Assembly (NCBI GenBank): GCA_963663285.2
Contig: CAXXNI010000002.1
Span: 248,001 to 312,000 of the forward strand
Reading direction: 5' to 3'
DNA from: CAXXOK01 sp963663285
GTDB taxonomy: Bacteria > Bacillota > Clostridia > Christensenellales > Aristaeellaceae
DNA: 64,000 nucleotides
The notes beneath the pieces were generated by a model that ran no database searches, was not told where the DNA came from, and saw only the letters and a program-made list of their open reading frames with translations. The translations under genes were made by a program, and so were the position numbers. Positions 1 through 10,052 of this stretch are shown in pieces (within the stretch, counting starts at the first letter, position 1; each line of letters begins with the position of its first letter).

Positions 1-3000
1 GTAAAACACTTCGGATGGTTCGTACCCGATCATTCTGCGGTAACCGTTGCTCACGTACAAAATACGCTGTTGTTTTCCGTGCATTTCAAAGATGGCAAGG
101 CCGACCATGAAATTATCGGCAAACGCCCGGAACTGGTTTTGCTCGCGCAGATAGTTTTCCTCTGTTTTTACCTGTTCATCTACTTGATTAATGGCGGCGA
201 TAAAACGCGTATGGTGTGTACGCTCGTCGGTAACATGAGAGCAAAGCACGCGGCACCATACAGGCGTTCCGTCTTTTTTTAGCAAACGAATCGTGCAGGA
301 ACCACTGCCGTGAGCCAGCAGATCGTTTACCAGTGTCCAGTACATTTTATGATCCTGCGGATAAATGTAGGGCTCCAAATCCTTATGGGAGCTAAGCGTA
401 GAAAAATCGTAATCACTGGCGCTGTAATGGTTGAAGGATTGGGAACTGATAACATTGCCGTTTGCAGTATCCCAATCGAAAAGGGAAGTACCCAGATGCT
501 CCAGCAACTCCTGGTAGCGTGACTGCTCCTGCTGCTTCACTTGCAGCCATTGGTTCTCGATCAATAGCGCCTCGGCACGTTTTCGGCTGTCTACGTCCGC
601 AATGCACAGCAGGTAAATCTCTTCGTTTGTATCTGTTGGGAGCGGAATAAAGGTGAAGGACGCCCAGCGCGAATGCTTGTTGCCGGAATGGATGCGCCGC
701 TCTACTAAATAATAATCACTTTGGCTTTCGGCTATTTTCTGCCGCAGATAGCCCGGCATAAATAGATGATTTTCTAATTCATCATCCTGATTGAGCAGTG
801 ATTTATGAAACCGTTCTTTCAACCAACCCGCCGGTTTAGTGGTATCGGGGTTCGGATCCTTTTGCGTGGAAGAATGAACGATGCGTATGCTTTGGCTGGT
901 AAGATTCAGTTCTATAACATCGGCATACACACTGCGCAGAACCGCTGCGTAATTATGCAATGCGCGTGCCTGCTCAAACTCCTTAAGCTGGGTAATATCA
1001 TTGAAGGTGAAGAAAAACACATCGTTTAAGCCTGTTTTTCCCATGTGGCGTAAACGGGTTTCCACCCATATCTCACGGTTCTCCCGGTAATGGATGTGGC
1101 GCAGTTCAACACGTTCCACTTGCCCGCTTTGGGCAGCCTTCCGGCAGGTGTCAAGCAGCCCTTTGCGGTCATCTGCGTGAACTGCATTCAGTACCTCCCG
1201 CGCACCGTCAAAGACTTGCTTGGGCGTACAGCCGAACAGTTCATAATAACCGTCGTTCACGCGGCGCACTTCCAGTGCGTTGCTGCTCAGCTCATAAATG
1301 CCCATGCCCCCAACCATACCGTTAAATAGCATATCGGAGCCGGCGCTGCTGCCCCACAGGCTGGAAAGGTCAACGGACGGTTGCGGCGCGGAAATACGAA
1401 TGGGATCATTTTGTAAATGGCTGTCGACAAACAACTGCGTATAGCTGGCAACATCCAGTGGTTTGGCCAGCAGGAACCCCTGTGCCATATCGCAGCCGAT
1501 GGAGCGTAAAAAAGCCAGTTGATCCAGATTTTCCACGCCTTCAGCTATAACGGGCATATTCAGCCATTTTGTCATGCGGACGATGCTGGTCAGTACACTG
1601 GCGGCACGCGGGTTGGTATTTAACTTGGCGATAAACCGCATATCCAGCTTGATGATATCCACCGGCATATCCATCAGTACGTTCAGGCTGCTGTATCCGC
1701 TGCCAAAGTCGTCCATCAGCACGACAAAGCCCATGGAACGTAAACGGTTGATGGTAAGTAAAAGTTCGTCCGGGTCTTTATTATAAGCGCTCTCGGTAAT
1801 CTCCAGCCGCAGGGACGAGGGTTCGATATTGTATTTATGCACAAGCATCTGCAAATCGTCGCACAAATGGGTGGAATATAAATCGATCCGGCTGATGTTG
1901 ACGGAAATAGGCAGATTGTATTGGTATACTTTCCATTTGCTAAGCAGGGCGCAGGCGTGCTCCCAAACATAATAATCAAGCTTGGTAATAAAACCGTTGC
2001 GTTCAAAAAGCGGTATAAACTGGTTGGGTTGGATGACTCCTTTTTCGGGATGCTGCCATCTAACCAGAGCTTCCACAAAGACCGGCTGCTGCGTATCCAC
2101 TGTAAATACAGGCTGGAGATACAGGGCAAACTGCCCCTGTTGCAGCGCATAATTCATTTCATCCAATATTGCATTTTCCGCCAGCAGCGTTTGGCGAAGA
2201 TGATCGTCGTAATATGCGTACCGGCGCAATGCATTGCCTTTTATGGTACGCAGCGCCATCATGGCGCGGTCACACATGTGGTTAACCGGAGTATTGATGT
2301 TGCGGACGGTGTAAATGCCGTAAGACAATTGTATGTTAAAGTCAAGGTTCTGGCATCGTAGCCCCCGGTTGAATACCTCGATGATATGCTCCATTTCCAG
2401 CATATCCTGCGGCATACAGGCGGCAAAGTGATCCGCTTCCATGCGGGCGCAGGTGCCGCGGCTGCCCAGCATCGTCTCCAAGCCTTCGGCGATGGAAATG
2501 AGAATTTGGTCGCCGACTTCCTTGCCGAACATATCGTTGATGACCTTGAAGCGGTCAATATCAATCATAATGACAACGAAAGGTGTTTCGGGGCTTGCGT
2601 GCATCAGCTCTTCCGTTTTCCGGTAAAAACTTTCCCGGTTGCTAATGCCGGTTAACGCGTCGTGGTCAATCCGGTAATACAGCTCGTTGCGTATCCGTTT
2701 ATTTTTAAACTCGGTTTCTTTATCTTGCGTAATATCGATAAAAACGACGCCGCATTGCGTCGCGTTTCCCATAGGGATAGCGGAGGCATGCACCCAGCGG
2801 ATCAGATGATCCTTGGTTTGAATTCGGAAAAAGGATTCTGTTTTTTGCGGTTGGCTGCGGAAAGAAGCAATCAGGTTTTCCACCAGCTTGCGGTCACGCG
2901 GGTCGATCAACTGGCGGTAATCGATCGCCATAATCTGTTCGTACTCTTCCGGGCTGAAATTACAAAGTTTCGTAAGAACGTCGTTATAATATAAAAGCCT

Positions 3001-3534
3001 GGGTTCGCCAGACAGATCATATAAGGCAACGCCGCCCGGAACAGCGTTGATGATGGCTTGCAGACGCTGATAATCCTCCTGCAAAATCTTGTCGGTAAGC
3101 ATATTCCCCGGCAGCGTGCATTGAGCGGAGGGCGTGGCTTTACCAGCCTTACCGTAATAACGGGCTGGGGCATTGAGCAGCCTGTGCAATTGTTCGTGTT
3201 GAATCGTTTTGGATTGATACCTGTGGATAATGGCATCCGCCCCGGCAGCGTAATACTGCTCAACCGTTTGTTCGTCTTGTGAATCAACGCAAATCCAGAT
3301 GATCATGGATTGAAATTGCTCGTTCTGGCGAACGGCAGTTAATAATGCAAGGCTGTTGACGATTGATTTTTCTAAATTAATTATCAAAATAGCGACATCC
3401 GAATGGGAACGTAAAAAAGCCATCGCGGCTCGCTGATTTTGGACGTGATGTGCCTGATACTCTGTCTTGAAAAGGGCGAATCCTTCGAAACGCTTTGCGT
3501 CGTCGACAATCAATACGTGCGTTATTTCGTACAT
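1..3534 (-). CDS. PAS/degenerate GGDEF/EAL signalling protein with pseudo-receiver (3' end outside window)
   Basis: The reading frame is open from the ATG at 3534 to the window edge, at least 1178 residues. An AAAGGAG ribosome site lies 7 bases before the start. Residues 1-125 look like a response-regulator receiver (VLIVDD near the N-terminus, AAGADAI near 97-102), but the usual phosphoacceptor Asp is Asn53. A PAS domain follows (about 160-275), then GGDEF (about 285-440) with DIDRFKVIND intact but the signature changed to EADHF (366-370). The EAL domain (about 455-705) keeps EALVRW at 488, NIS, EITES, DDFGSGYSS, the Lys of IKLDM and EGVE, so it looks able to hydrolyse cyclic-di-GMP. At least four more PAS-like segments follow the EAL domain. 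I infer a cytosolic c-di-GMP phosphodiesterase with several sensory inputs; no membrane segment was seen. The order, with catalytic domains in front of the PAS repeats, is unusual. Confidence 0.9.
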   Translation of the reverse strand, partial: MYEITHVLIVDDAKRFEGFALFKTEYQAHHVQNQRAAMAFLRSHSDVAILIINLEKSIVNSLALLTAVRQNEQFQSMIIWICVDSQDEQTVEQYYAAGADAIIHRYQSKTIQHEQLHRLLNAPARYYGKAGKATPSAQCTLPGNMLTDKILQEDYQRLQAIINAVPGGVALYDLSGEPRLLYYNDVLTKLCNFSPEEYEQIMAIDYRQLIDPRDRKLVENLIASFRSQPQKTESFFRIQTKDHLIRWVHASAIPMGNATQCGVVFIDITQDKETEFKNKRIRNELYYRIDHDALTGISNRESFYRKTEELMHASPETPFVVIMIDIDRFKVINDMFGKEVGDQILISIAEGLETMLGSRGTCARMEADHFAACMPQDMLEMEHIIEVFNRGLRCQNLDFNIQLSYGIYTVRNINTPVNHMCDRAMMALRTIKGNALRRYAYYDDHLRQTLLAENAILDEMNYALQQGQFALYLQPVFTVDTQQPVFVEALVRWQHPEKGVIQPNQFIPLFERNGFITKLDYYVWEHACALLSKWKVYQYNLPISVNISRIDLYSTHLCDDLQMLVHKYNIEPSSLRLEITESAYNKDPDELLLTINRLRSMGFVVLMDDFGSGYSSLNVLMDMPVDIIKLDMRFIAKLNTNPRAASVLTSIVRMTKWLNMPVIAEGVENLDQLAFLRSIGCDMAQGFLLAKPLDVASYTQLFVDSHLQNDPIRISAPQPSVDLSSLWGSSAGSDMLFNGMVGGMGIYELSSNALEVRRVNDGYYELFGCTPKQVFDGAREVLNAVHADDRKGLLDTCRKAAQSGQVERVELRHIHYRENREIWVETRLRHMGKTGLNDVFFFTFNDITQLKEFEQARALHNYAAVLRSVYADVIELNLTSQSIRIVHSSTQKDPNPDTTKPAGWLKERFHKSLLNQDDELENHLFMPGYLRQKIAESQSDYYLVERRIHSGNKHSRWASFTFIPLPTDTNEEIYLLCIADVDSRKRAEALLIENQWLQVKQQEQSRYQELLEHLGTSLFDWDTANGNVISSQSFNHYSASDYDFSTLSSHKDLEPYIYPQDHKMYWTLVNDLLAHGSGSCTIRLLKKDGTPVWCRVLCSHVTDERTHHTRFIAAINQVDEQVKTEENYLREQNQFRAFADNFMVGLAIFEMHGKQQRILYVSNGYRRMIGYEPSEVFY

Positions 3535-3613
3535 GGCTACTCCTTTCCCGGAGTAATGTGCGACAGGTATACATTTTCCAAAAGAATTGTTTTCTTTGAT
3601 AAATACACAAAAT

Positions 3614-3642
3614 ATTGTAACAGATATGCAAATGCCTTTCAA
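3614..3642 (-). promoter_or_regulatory. Sigma-A promoter of the GGDEF/EAL gene
   Basis: On the minus strand TTGAAA (3642-3637) and TACAAT (3619-3614) are separated by 17 bases, about 80 bases before the start codon at 3534. Confidence 0.6.
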
Positions 3643-3798
3643 GCAAGAACCCATGAATTTTCCATGCTTTTTTACCGAAAACAAATTCCATGATACACAA
3701 GAGTTTGCGGGTATATTTTTATGATTCGGGAAACGGGAAAGAATAACCGCAAAAGCAAGCGAAATGAAAATTGATACAAAAACGACCCATCCGAATAC

Positions 3799-3826
3799 TT
3801 GCATGTTTATTGAATTCTGCTATAAT
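3799..3826 (+). promoter_or_regulatory. Sigma-A promoter of the cyclophilin gene
   Basis: TTGCAT at 3799-3804 and TATAAT at 3821-3826 with a 16-base spacer, about 80 bases before the cyclophilin start. The rest of the 3541-3893 divergent intergenic stretch shows only AT-rich sequence. Confidence 0.65.
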
Positions 3827-3905
3827 ACAAGGGTTAGAGGAGCATGCAAGGGCTAACCCCTATACATATAGGTAATCAAGGGCAGAAACGGAAAGGATGA
3901 TTCAA

Positions 3906-4421
3906 TTGGCTAACCCGACTTTTGAAATTAAAATGGCAAACGGAGATACGATGAAAGGGGAACTGTACCCCGATATTGCGCCCCAATCGGTAGGCAACTT
4001 TATTGCACTTGCAAACAGTGGTTTTTATGATGGACTTACCTTCCACCGCTGCATTCCGGGATTTATGATTCAGGGCGGCTGCCCTAAAGGCACCGGCACC
4101 GGCGGCCCGGGGTACTGCATCAAGGGTGAATTTGCGCAAAACGGCGTATCGAACCCGCTCAAGCATACCTATGGCGTACTTAGTATGGCGCGCAGCATGA
4201 TGAAGGATAGCGCCGGTTCTCAGTTTTTTGTAATGACCAGCGACAGCCCCCATTTGGACGGCTCCTATGCTGCGTTTGGTAAAGTGTTGGAAGGCATGGA
4301 CGCGGCAGAGAAAATTGTGAACACCCCGACGGATCGCAGCGATAAACCGGATACGCCGCAAGTGATCCAGTCCATCCGTGTGGAAACGAACGGACAGGTG
4401 TATCCTTTCGACCAGCTGTAA
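3906..4421 (+). CDS. Peptidyl-prolyl cis-trans isomerase, cyclophilin type
   Basis: Cytosolic cyclophilin-family protein of 171 residues, the usual size for the short bacterial single-domain form. It should catalyse cis-trans isomerisation of prolyl bonds during protein folding. The family core is plain: FHRCIPGFMIQGG with the catalytic Arg, the GTGTGGPGY turn, SMARSMMKDSAGSQFFV and HLDGSYAAFGKV. No signal peptide or membrane segment is visible. I prefer the TTG at 3906 because AAAGGA (3892-3897) is about 8 bases ahead of it; the in-frame ATG at 3897 overlaps that same ribosome site and is less likely. The gene has its own promoter at 3799 and a hairpin behind it at 4436, so it is probably transcribed alone. 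Confidence 0.95.
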   Translation: MANPTFEIKMANGDTMKGELYPDIAPQSVGNFIALANSGFYDGLTFHRCIPGFMIQGGCPKGTGTGGPGYCIKGEFAQNGVSNPLKHTYGVLSMARSMMKDSAGSQFFVMTSDSPHLDGSYAAFGKVLEGMDAAEKIVNTPTDRSDKPDTPQVIQSIRVETNGQVYPFDQL

Positions 4422-4435
4422 AAATGGGGCTTACG

Positions 4436-4470
4436 CGGCGCGGGGCATTGCTCCGCGCCGGTTTCGTTTT
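4436..4470 (+). terminator. Intrinsic terminator after cyclophilin
   Basis: An 8-bp GC stem (4436-4443 with 4453-4460) is followed by a T-rich tail (GTTTCGTTTT). It lies upstream of the preferred U32 start at 4505 and inside any longer version of that gene, which argues against the longer version. Confidence 0.6.
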
Positions 4471-4504
4471 ATCCGGAAATATTATGACACGGAAGTGGAA
4501 AAGC

Positions 4505-6892
4505 ATGGATGGGAAAAGCATGGAGCTGCTTGCGCCAGCGGGCGACGAAACAGCGCTGCGTGCGGCGGTATGCGCCGGAGCGGACGCCGTATATTTAGGC
4601 TATTCTCATTTTGGCGCGCGTGTGTCCGCTGCAAACTTTGACGCGGAAGCGCTGGAAAAAGCGGTTGCGTATGCACACTTGTACCATGTTCGCATCCATG
4701 TGACCATGAATACGTTGATGAAACCTGAGGAAGAGGAAGCGGTATATAAGGCGCTGAAAGTTATTGAGGCGTGCCATGCGGATGCGGTAATTGTGCAGGA
4801 TTTGGGCGTGGCAAAAATGGCGCGGGAATCCTTTCCGGCGCTGGATTTGCATGCAAGTACGCAAATGGCGCTGCATAGCACGGCCGGAGCGCGATTTGCA
4901 ACGGCGCATGGCTTTCAGCGTGTAGTGCTGGCGCGTGAATGCACACTGGATACGGTGAAGCGTGTTGTTCAAACAGGCATAGATACCGAAGTGTTTGTTC
5001 ATGGCGCGCTATGCACAGCCATGAGCGGGCAATGCCTGCTTTCCAGCATGGCGGGCGGGCGAAGCGGCAACCGCGGCCGGTGTGCACAGCCCTGCAGGCA
5101 GCAGGTTACGCTGGGCGGGCAAACCGCGGCACTGCTATCGATGCGCGATTTATGCCTGCGGAATGATTTGCCTGCGCTGCAAGCAGCGGGTGTGACGTCA
5201 TTAAAAATTGAAGGCAGATTGAAACGGCCGGAATACGTTGCCGTTGTGACCGATAGTTACCGTAAAGCACTGGATGCGCTGGCACAAGGCCGTTTTGTAC
5301 CGATGGATGAAGCGGAAAGCCGCTCACTTCGGCAGATTTACCATCGGGGAGGCTTTACCCGCGGACACCTGATGGGCGAGGAAGACGCAGCTCTTTGCGT
5401 TACCGACCGCGTAGGGCATGGCGGCGTAGCGGTAGGCCGGGTAACGGTGCAAAAGAATGGATTGGCACAGGTAGATTTGTCGGCAACACTTCATGACGGA
5501 GATGGACTTCGCATAGAAAGCGTTCGTGATGTGGAACTTCGCTATTCGGGGTTGCAGCAGCAGCATGCTGCAACACTCCGGCTGCACCCCGGCGACCAAG
5601 TACATCCCGGTGATAGGGTAGTACGTCTGACGGATGCAAATCAGGTGGAATGGGCGCAGCAACTGAAAGAACCGGCTATTCCCATTACGATGCGTGCTAC
5701 CGTCTGCGCGGATCAGCCCATGCGCCTTGTGGTGAGCGACGGTAAAAGCATGGTGGAAGTAACCGGTGAAACAGCGCAGTACCCGCGCACCCGCGCCCTG
5801 ATCTGTGATGAGATTACGCGGTCCCTTAGTAAACTTGCGGATACGCCCTTTGTGCTTCAAGAAGAACCTGAAGTGGAAACGGATTCCGCATTTGCACCGG
5901 TTTCTGCACTCAATGCGTTGCGTCGTGAAGCGCTTTCCCAACTTGTAAAAACACGGCGTGAGATGTTTGAGGCAAACAGACCCGCAAAGGATAAAGTGAT
6001 CCGCTTGGATACGCGAAATCACGATAGCAGAAAGGCGCTGCGCCCAACCATGGAAACGCTTGCGGTATGCTTTAGCGATGCGTCGGCAGGGCAGGAATTC
6101 TTACAGGCGGGAGCGAATTTTCTTCTGTATGCGCCGTTGGATTGGCGTAGTATGTCGTTGCAGGCCGAACTGCCACTACTGCCGCAGGGTACCTGGCTGG
6201 TGCTGCCTCCTCAGTTTGGGGATGAAGCGTTTGAGGAAGCATGGCCTGCGATAAACGCTGTGCAGCAAAGACTTGGCGGCGTCGTACTGGGCAGTGTAGG
6301 CCATTTGGGGCTGCTGTTGCCGCTACCGATTGCCTTTGGCGATGGTATCCCTTTAACGAACCGAAAAGCGGCAGAAGAATTGCTGAATGAAGATATTGCA
6401 TTTTTTACGTTCTGGGCGGAGTTGAATGTGCAGGAAATAGGCGCGCTTATGCAAAACCCGTTGCCTGCGCCGCCGCTGTTGAAAGTATATGGCCGCGAAC
6501 GGGTGATGCTGCTTAACCATTGCCCGGAACGGGTGGCACGCGGGCTTACAAAGGGGCGAAAAAACTGTGCGCTTTGCAAACCGGGTGACAGAGCCTGCGC
6601 CAGTCCGGATGCGGCGGTGACAGACCGAAAAGGGTATCGCTTTCCACTTCGGCGCATCCGCTTTAGCGAAGGCTGCGTACTGGAGATGGATAACGCGCTG
6701 CCGACCGATCTGGGGAAAATGGAAGAGCACCGGCGTGCACTGGGCGCGGGCATGTTATTGCATTTTACGGTGGAACCGCTGAAAGAGCAACTTGCGATTA
6801 CCAGTCGCTTTGCGCAAATTATAGCAGGCGGAAAACCTACGGCTAATGGAGAGGCGACTACCGCGGGACATTTTCACCGTGGTGTGGAATAA
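4505..6892 (+). CDS. U32 peptidase-family protein with DUF3656-like region
   Basis: About 795 residues. The N-terminal half is the U32 (collagenase-like) fold beginning MELLAPAGDETALRAAVCAGADAVYLG. The family signature EVFVHGALCTAMSGQC lies near residues 162-177, followed by a second cysteine cluster (GRCAQPCR) that in this family helps to hold an iron-sulfur centre. The middle (about 290-530) matches the DUF3656 insert found in the long members, and the C-terminal part carries further cysteines (CALCKPGDRAC, about 690-700). Long U32 proteins with this build include RlhA, which hydroxylates 23S rRNA at C2501; that role is a possible assignment, not shown. The ATG at 4505 was chosen because it lies after the terminator at 4436; a further in-frame ATG at 4520 is possible. 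The next gene, mutS2, follows 35 bases on and may share the transcript. Confidence 0.9.
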   Translation: MDGKSMELLAPAGDETALRAAVCAGADAVYLGYSHFGARVSAANFDAEALEKAVAYAHLYHVRIHVTMNTLMKPEEEEAVYKALKVIEACHADAVIVQDLGVAKMARESFPALDLHASTQMALHSTAGARFATAHGFQRVVLARECTLDTVKRVVQTGIDTEVFVHGALCTAMSGQCLLSSMAGGRSGNRGRCAQPCRQQVTLGGQTAALLSMRDLCLRNDLPALQAAGVTSLKIEGRLKRPEYVAVVTDSYRKALDALAQGRFVPMDEAESRSLRQIYHRGGFTRGHLMGEEDAALCVTDRVGHGGVAVGRVTVQKNGLAQVDLSATLHDGDGLRIESVRDVELRYSGLQQQHAATLRLHPGDQVHPGDRVVRLTDANQVEWAQQLKEPAIPITMRATVCADQPMRLVVSDGKSMVEVTGETAQYPRTRALICDEITRSLSKLADTPFVLQEEPEVETDSAFAPVSALNALRREALSQLVKTRREMFEANRPAKDKVIRLDTRNHDSRKALRPTMETLAVCFSDASAGQEFLQAGANFLLYAPLDWRSMSLQAELPLLPQGTWLVLPPQFGDEAFEEAWPAINAVQQRLGGVVLGSVGHLGLLLPLPIAFGDGIPLTNRKAAEELLNEDIAFFTFWAELNVQEIGALMQNPLPAPPLLKVYGRERVMLLNHCPERVARGLTKGRKNCALCKPGDRACASPDAAVTDRKGYRFPLRRIRFSEGCVLEMDNALPTDLGKMEEHRRALGAGMLLHFTVEPLKEQLAITSRFAQIIAGGKPTANGEATTAGHFHRGVE

Positions 6893-6927
6893 ACAGACCG
6901 ACGGACCGGAAGGGGTTTGGCTGGAAT

Positions 6928-9306
6928 ATGGAACCGGAAACACAACTGCGTATGGAGCCACAGCGTGAACTGCGCGTGTTGGAATTTTATAAAATACGGG
7001 AGATGCTCGCCTCGCACAGTATTACCCCCATGGGGAAAGAACTGTGCCTTGCGCTGAAGCCTTATACGGACATCGGTGAGGTGCAGCGCGCGCTGGATGA
7101 AACCGAGGAAGCTGTTGTGCTGCTTACCTACACGGGCGGTAATCCGCTGGTGTGGTTTGGTGATGTGCGGGAAGCGCTTGTGATGGCGGAAAAGGGCGCA
7201 TCGCTTAACCCGCGTGCCCTGCTGGATGTAGCAGGTTGCCTGCGGGCGGCACGTGCTGCTCGTGCGGCGCTGGTGAAGGATCGTCAGGATACACCGATCC
7301 TGACGGGACTGGCCAGCAGGCTTACCACGCTGCCCGCCGTGGAGCAGGATATCAGCGACGCGATTCTCAGTGAAGATGAGATTGCCGACCGGGCTTCGGT
7401 GGAACTGGCGCAAATCCGGCGGCAGATACGATCCGCCAACGAACGGATGCGCGAAAAACTAAACCAGATGATTCGCAGTTCCAGTTTTGCGAAATACTTG
7501 CAGGATGCGATTATCACCATGCGCGGTGATCGCTATTGCATCCCTGTAAAAGCGGAGCACCGGGCAAGCGTGCCGGGGCTGGTGCACGACCAGAGTGCCT
7601 CGGGCGCTACGCTGTTTGTGGAGCCAATGGTTGTGGTGGAGCTTGGTAACGATTTAAAGCAGCTGCACGCAAAAGAACAGCAGGAGATTGCGCGTATCTT
7701 GCAAGCATTGACCGATCGCCTTGCGCCCCATGCGGATGAACTGCGCACGGATATTGATATTCTAAACCATTTGGATTTTGCTTTTGCCAAAGGGCAGCTA
7801 TCGCGGGAAATGAGCGCCGTGCTGCCGAAACTGAATACCCGCGGTTATATCCGAATCATCCGGGGGCGGCATCCGTTGATCGACCGGGATAAGGTCGTGC
7901 CGACGTCGCTGTGGCTGGGAGATGATTTTACCACACTGATTATTACCGGCCCCAATACGGGCGGTAAAACGGTTACGCTTAAAACCGTCGGGCTTCTTAC
8001 ACTGATGGCGCAAGCCGGGTTGCAGGTGCCCGCGGAGCTGGGTACGGAACTGGCTGTATTTGAGCGTGTTTATGCCGATATTGGCGATGAACAATCCATC
8101 GAACAATCGCTTTCCACCTTCTCCAGCCATATGACCAACATTGTTGCGATTATGCAGCATGTAACCGACCGGGATTTGGCGCTTTTTGACGAGCTTGGCG
8201 CGGGTACGGACCCCACCGAGGGCGCTGCGCTGGCACAAACCATTCTTACCAGCCTGCTCAGCCGAAAAGTACGCACAATGGCGACGACGCATTACAGCGA
8301 GCTGAAAGCGTTTGCCCTGTCTACGCCCGGTGTGGAAAACGCGAGCGTGGAGTTTGACGTAGCAACCCTGCGGCCCACGTACCGGCTATCCATCGGCATT
8401 CCCGGCAAGAGCAACGCGTTTGAGATCAGCCGCAGGCTGGGTCTTTCCGAAGAGATAATTGACGGGGCAAGGCAACTGCTGTCGCAAAACGACGTACGGT
8501 TTGAAGATGTGATTGCCAATGCCGAGTACCACCGCCAGATTGCTGAAAAAGAACGAAAGATGGCGGAAGAAACGCGGCAGGAAACCGTCGCCCTGCGTAA
8601 CGAGGCGGAGAAATTGCGCCGCGAAATGGAGCAGAGCCGCGAAAAGAACATGCGTAAGGCGCGCGAGGATGCTAAACGCGTTATGGAAAACGCGCGCCGG
8701 GAAGCTGACGTTATCATCTCCGATTTAAAGAAGTTGAAAAAGCAGGCGCAAACACCGGAGCATGAAGTACAAGCACTACGTAAACGCATGGAAAAGGGAA
8801 TTGACGAGTTGAGCGAAGGCTTGGCACAACCCAGCCAGACACACTTTACACCACCGAAAACACTGCGTGTAGGCGAACAGGTGGAAATTGTGAACCTGAA
8901 AACACAGGGAACCGTGCTGACGCCGCCCGACAGCAAGGGCGAAGTGCAGTTGCAGGCAGGCATTATGAAACTGAAAGCACATTTAAGCCAGCTGCGGGTG
9001 GTAGAACCGCCCAAGAAGAAAGCCACCGGCGTCCGCGCGAAAACCAGTACAGCTGTCAGAAGCGTACCGCTGGAACTGGATATTCGCGGCATGGCGCAAG
9101 ACGAGGCAATTCCGGAAGTTGACCGCTATTTGGATGAAGCAACGCTGGCTGGGCTCAACGAGGTTAGCATTATTCACGGCAAAGGAACTGGCGTTCTGCG
9201 CAGCGGTATACAACGCCACCTGAAAGGGCATATGGATGTGCAAAGCTATCGTTTGGGCCGCTATGGCGAAGGCGAGGACGGCGTTACCGTCGTTACGTTG
9301 AAGTAA
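6928..9306 (+). CDS. mutS2: Endonuclease MutS2
   Basis: MutS2 of 792 residues, the usual length. It acts in the cytosol on branched DNA and on collided ribosomes: in Bacillus the protein suppresses or tunes homologous recombination and splits stalled ribosomes. The core and lever region (about 1-320) is followed by the ABC-type ATPase with Walker A GPNTGGKT (about 341-348) and Walker B FDELGAGTD (about 420). A charged coiled coil (about 520-600, rich in Glu, Arg and Lys) leads to the C-terminal Smr nuclease domain with LDIRG near 716 and HGKGTGVLR near 750. All key motifs are intact and there is no mismatch-recognition N-domain, as expected for MutS2. It sits between the U32 gene and a two-component pair, all on the plus strand with short gaps. 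Confidence 0.97.
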   Translation: MEPETQLRMEPQRELRVLEFYKIREMLASHSITPMGKELCLALKPYTDIGEVQRALDETEEAVVLLTYTGGNPLVWFGDVREALVMAEKGASLNPRALLDVAGCLRAARAARAALVKDRQDTPILTGLASRLTTLPAVEQDISDAILSEDEIADRASVELAQIRRQIRSANERMREKLNQMIRSSSFAKYLQDAIITMRGDRYCIPVKAEHRASVPGLVHDQSASGATLFVEPMVVVELGNDLKQLHAKEQQEIARILQALTDRLAPHADELRTDIDILNHLDFAFAKGQLSREMSAVLPKLNTRGYIRIIRGRHPLIDRDKVVPTSLWLGDDFTTLIITGPNTGGKTVTLKTVGLLTLMAQAGLQVPAELGTELAVFERVYADIGDEQSIEQSLSTFSSHMTNIVAIMQHVTDRDLALFDELGAGTDPTEGAALAQTILTSLLSRKVRTMATTHYSELKAFALSTPGVENASVEFDVATLRPTYRLSIGIPGKSNAFEISRRLGLSEEIIDGARQLLSQNDVRFEDVIANAEYHRQIAEKERKMAEETRQETVALRNEAEKLRREMEQSREKNMRKAREDAKRVMENARREADVIISDLKKLKKQAQTPEHEVQALRKRMEKGIDELSEGLAQPSQTHFTPPKTLRVGEQVEIVNLKTQGTVLTPPDSKGEVQLQAGIMKLKAHLSQLRVVEPPKKKATGVRAKTSTAVRSVPLELDIRGMAQDEAIPEVDRYLDEATLAGLNEVSIIHGKGTGVLRSGIQRHLKGHMDVQSYRLGRYGEGEDGVTVVTLK

Positions 9307-9337
9307 TACAGATGTACAGGAACGGGAGGGTATGAAC

Positions 9338-10048
9338 ATGCCGGATAAGCAACGGATTTTACTAGTGGACGATGACCGGAATATCAGCCACCTGATTCGG
9401 TTGTATATGGAAAAAGAGGGATACGAGGTTTTTGAAGCAGCCCGCGGGGATGATGGGTTGTCAGCCTTTAAACGGCAAAATCCTTCCCTCGTACTGCTGG
9501 ATGTAATGCTCCCCGGCGTAGATGGGCTGGAGGTATTGCGGGAAATTCGGAAAACCAGCAAAGTGCCTGTGATTATGCTTACAGCAAAAGATGAAACGTT
9601 TGATAAGGTGCTGGGGCTGGAATTGGGCGCAGACGACTATATTACCAAGCCGTTTGAAAATAAAGAACTGGTCGCGCGGGTCAAGGCGGTTTTACGCCGC
9701 AGTATGATGGAGGCGGATACGCAGGAAACGGATGATCTGCTCACCTTTCCAAACCTCACGGTCAGCCTTGTACGTTACGAGGTAACGTACAAGGGCAAAC
9801 CGGTGGAAATGCCGCCCAAAGAGCTGGAAGTGCTATATTTTCTGGCATCCCACCCCAATATGGTATTTACGCGCGAACAATTGCTGGAGCGTGTATGGGG
9901 GTACGATTTTTACGGGGATAGCCGTACGGTGGATGTACACATTAAACGTCTGCGTGAAAAACTGGTGGGCTGCGAAAACTACGGTTGGGAAATCCACACC
10001 GTCTGGCGCGTCGGCTATAAATTTGAAATCAAGGATTCGATGAGGTAG
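9338..10048 (+). CDS. OmpR/PhoB-family response regulator
   Basis: Two-part regulator of 236 residues. The receiver domain (1-120) has the acidic pocket VDDD at 10-13, the phosphoacceptor Asp55 in LLDVMLPG, the Thr of IMLTAKD and the Lys of ITKPFE. The C-terminal winged helix (about 135-232) has the family pattern MPPKELEVLYFLASHP and SRTVDVHIKRLREKL. Start choice: GGGAGGG at 9324-9330 is 7 bases from the ATG at 9338, whereas the in-frame ATG at 9332 is only one base away. The histidine kinase gene starts 4 bases after the stop, so the two form a cognate pair. The stimulus and regulon cannot be told from the sequence. Confidence 0.95.
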   Translation: MPDKQRILLVDDDRNISHLIRLYMEKEGYEVFEAARGDDGLSAFKRQNPSLVLLDVMLPGVDGLEVLREIRKTSKVPVIMLTAKDETFDKVLGLELGADDYITKPFENKELVARVKAVLRRSMMEADTQETDDLLTFPNLTVSLVRYEVTYKGKPVEMPPKELEVLYFLASHPNMVFTREQLLERVWGYDFYGDSRTVDVHIKRLREKLVGCENYGWEIHTVWRVGYKFEIKDSMR

Positions 10049-10052
10049 CGGC

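Noticed and set aside
5324..6022. Long open frame on the minus strand inside the U32 gene, and many similar frames opposite other genes
   Set aside because: They lie antisense to genes with clear family motifs, have no ribosome sites and match no family; they follow from the codon use of the real genes.
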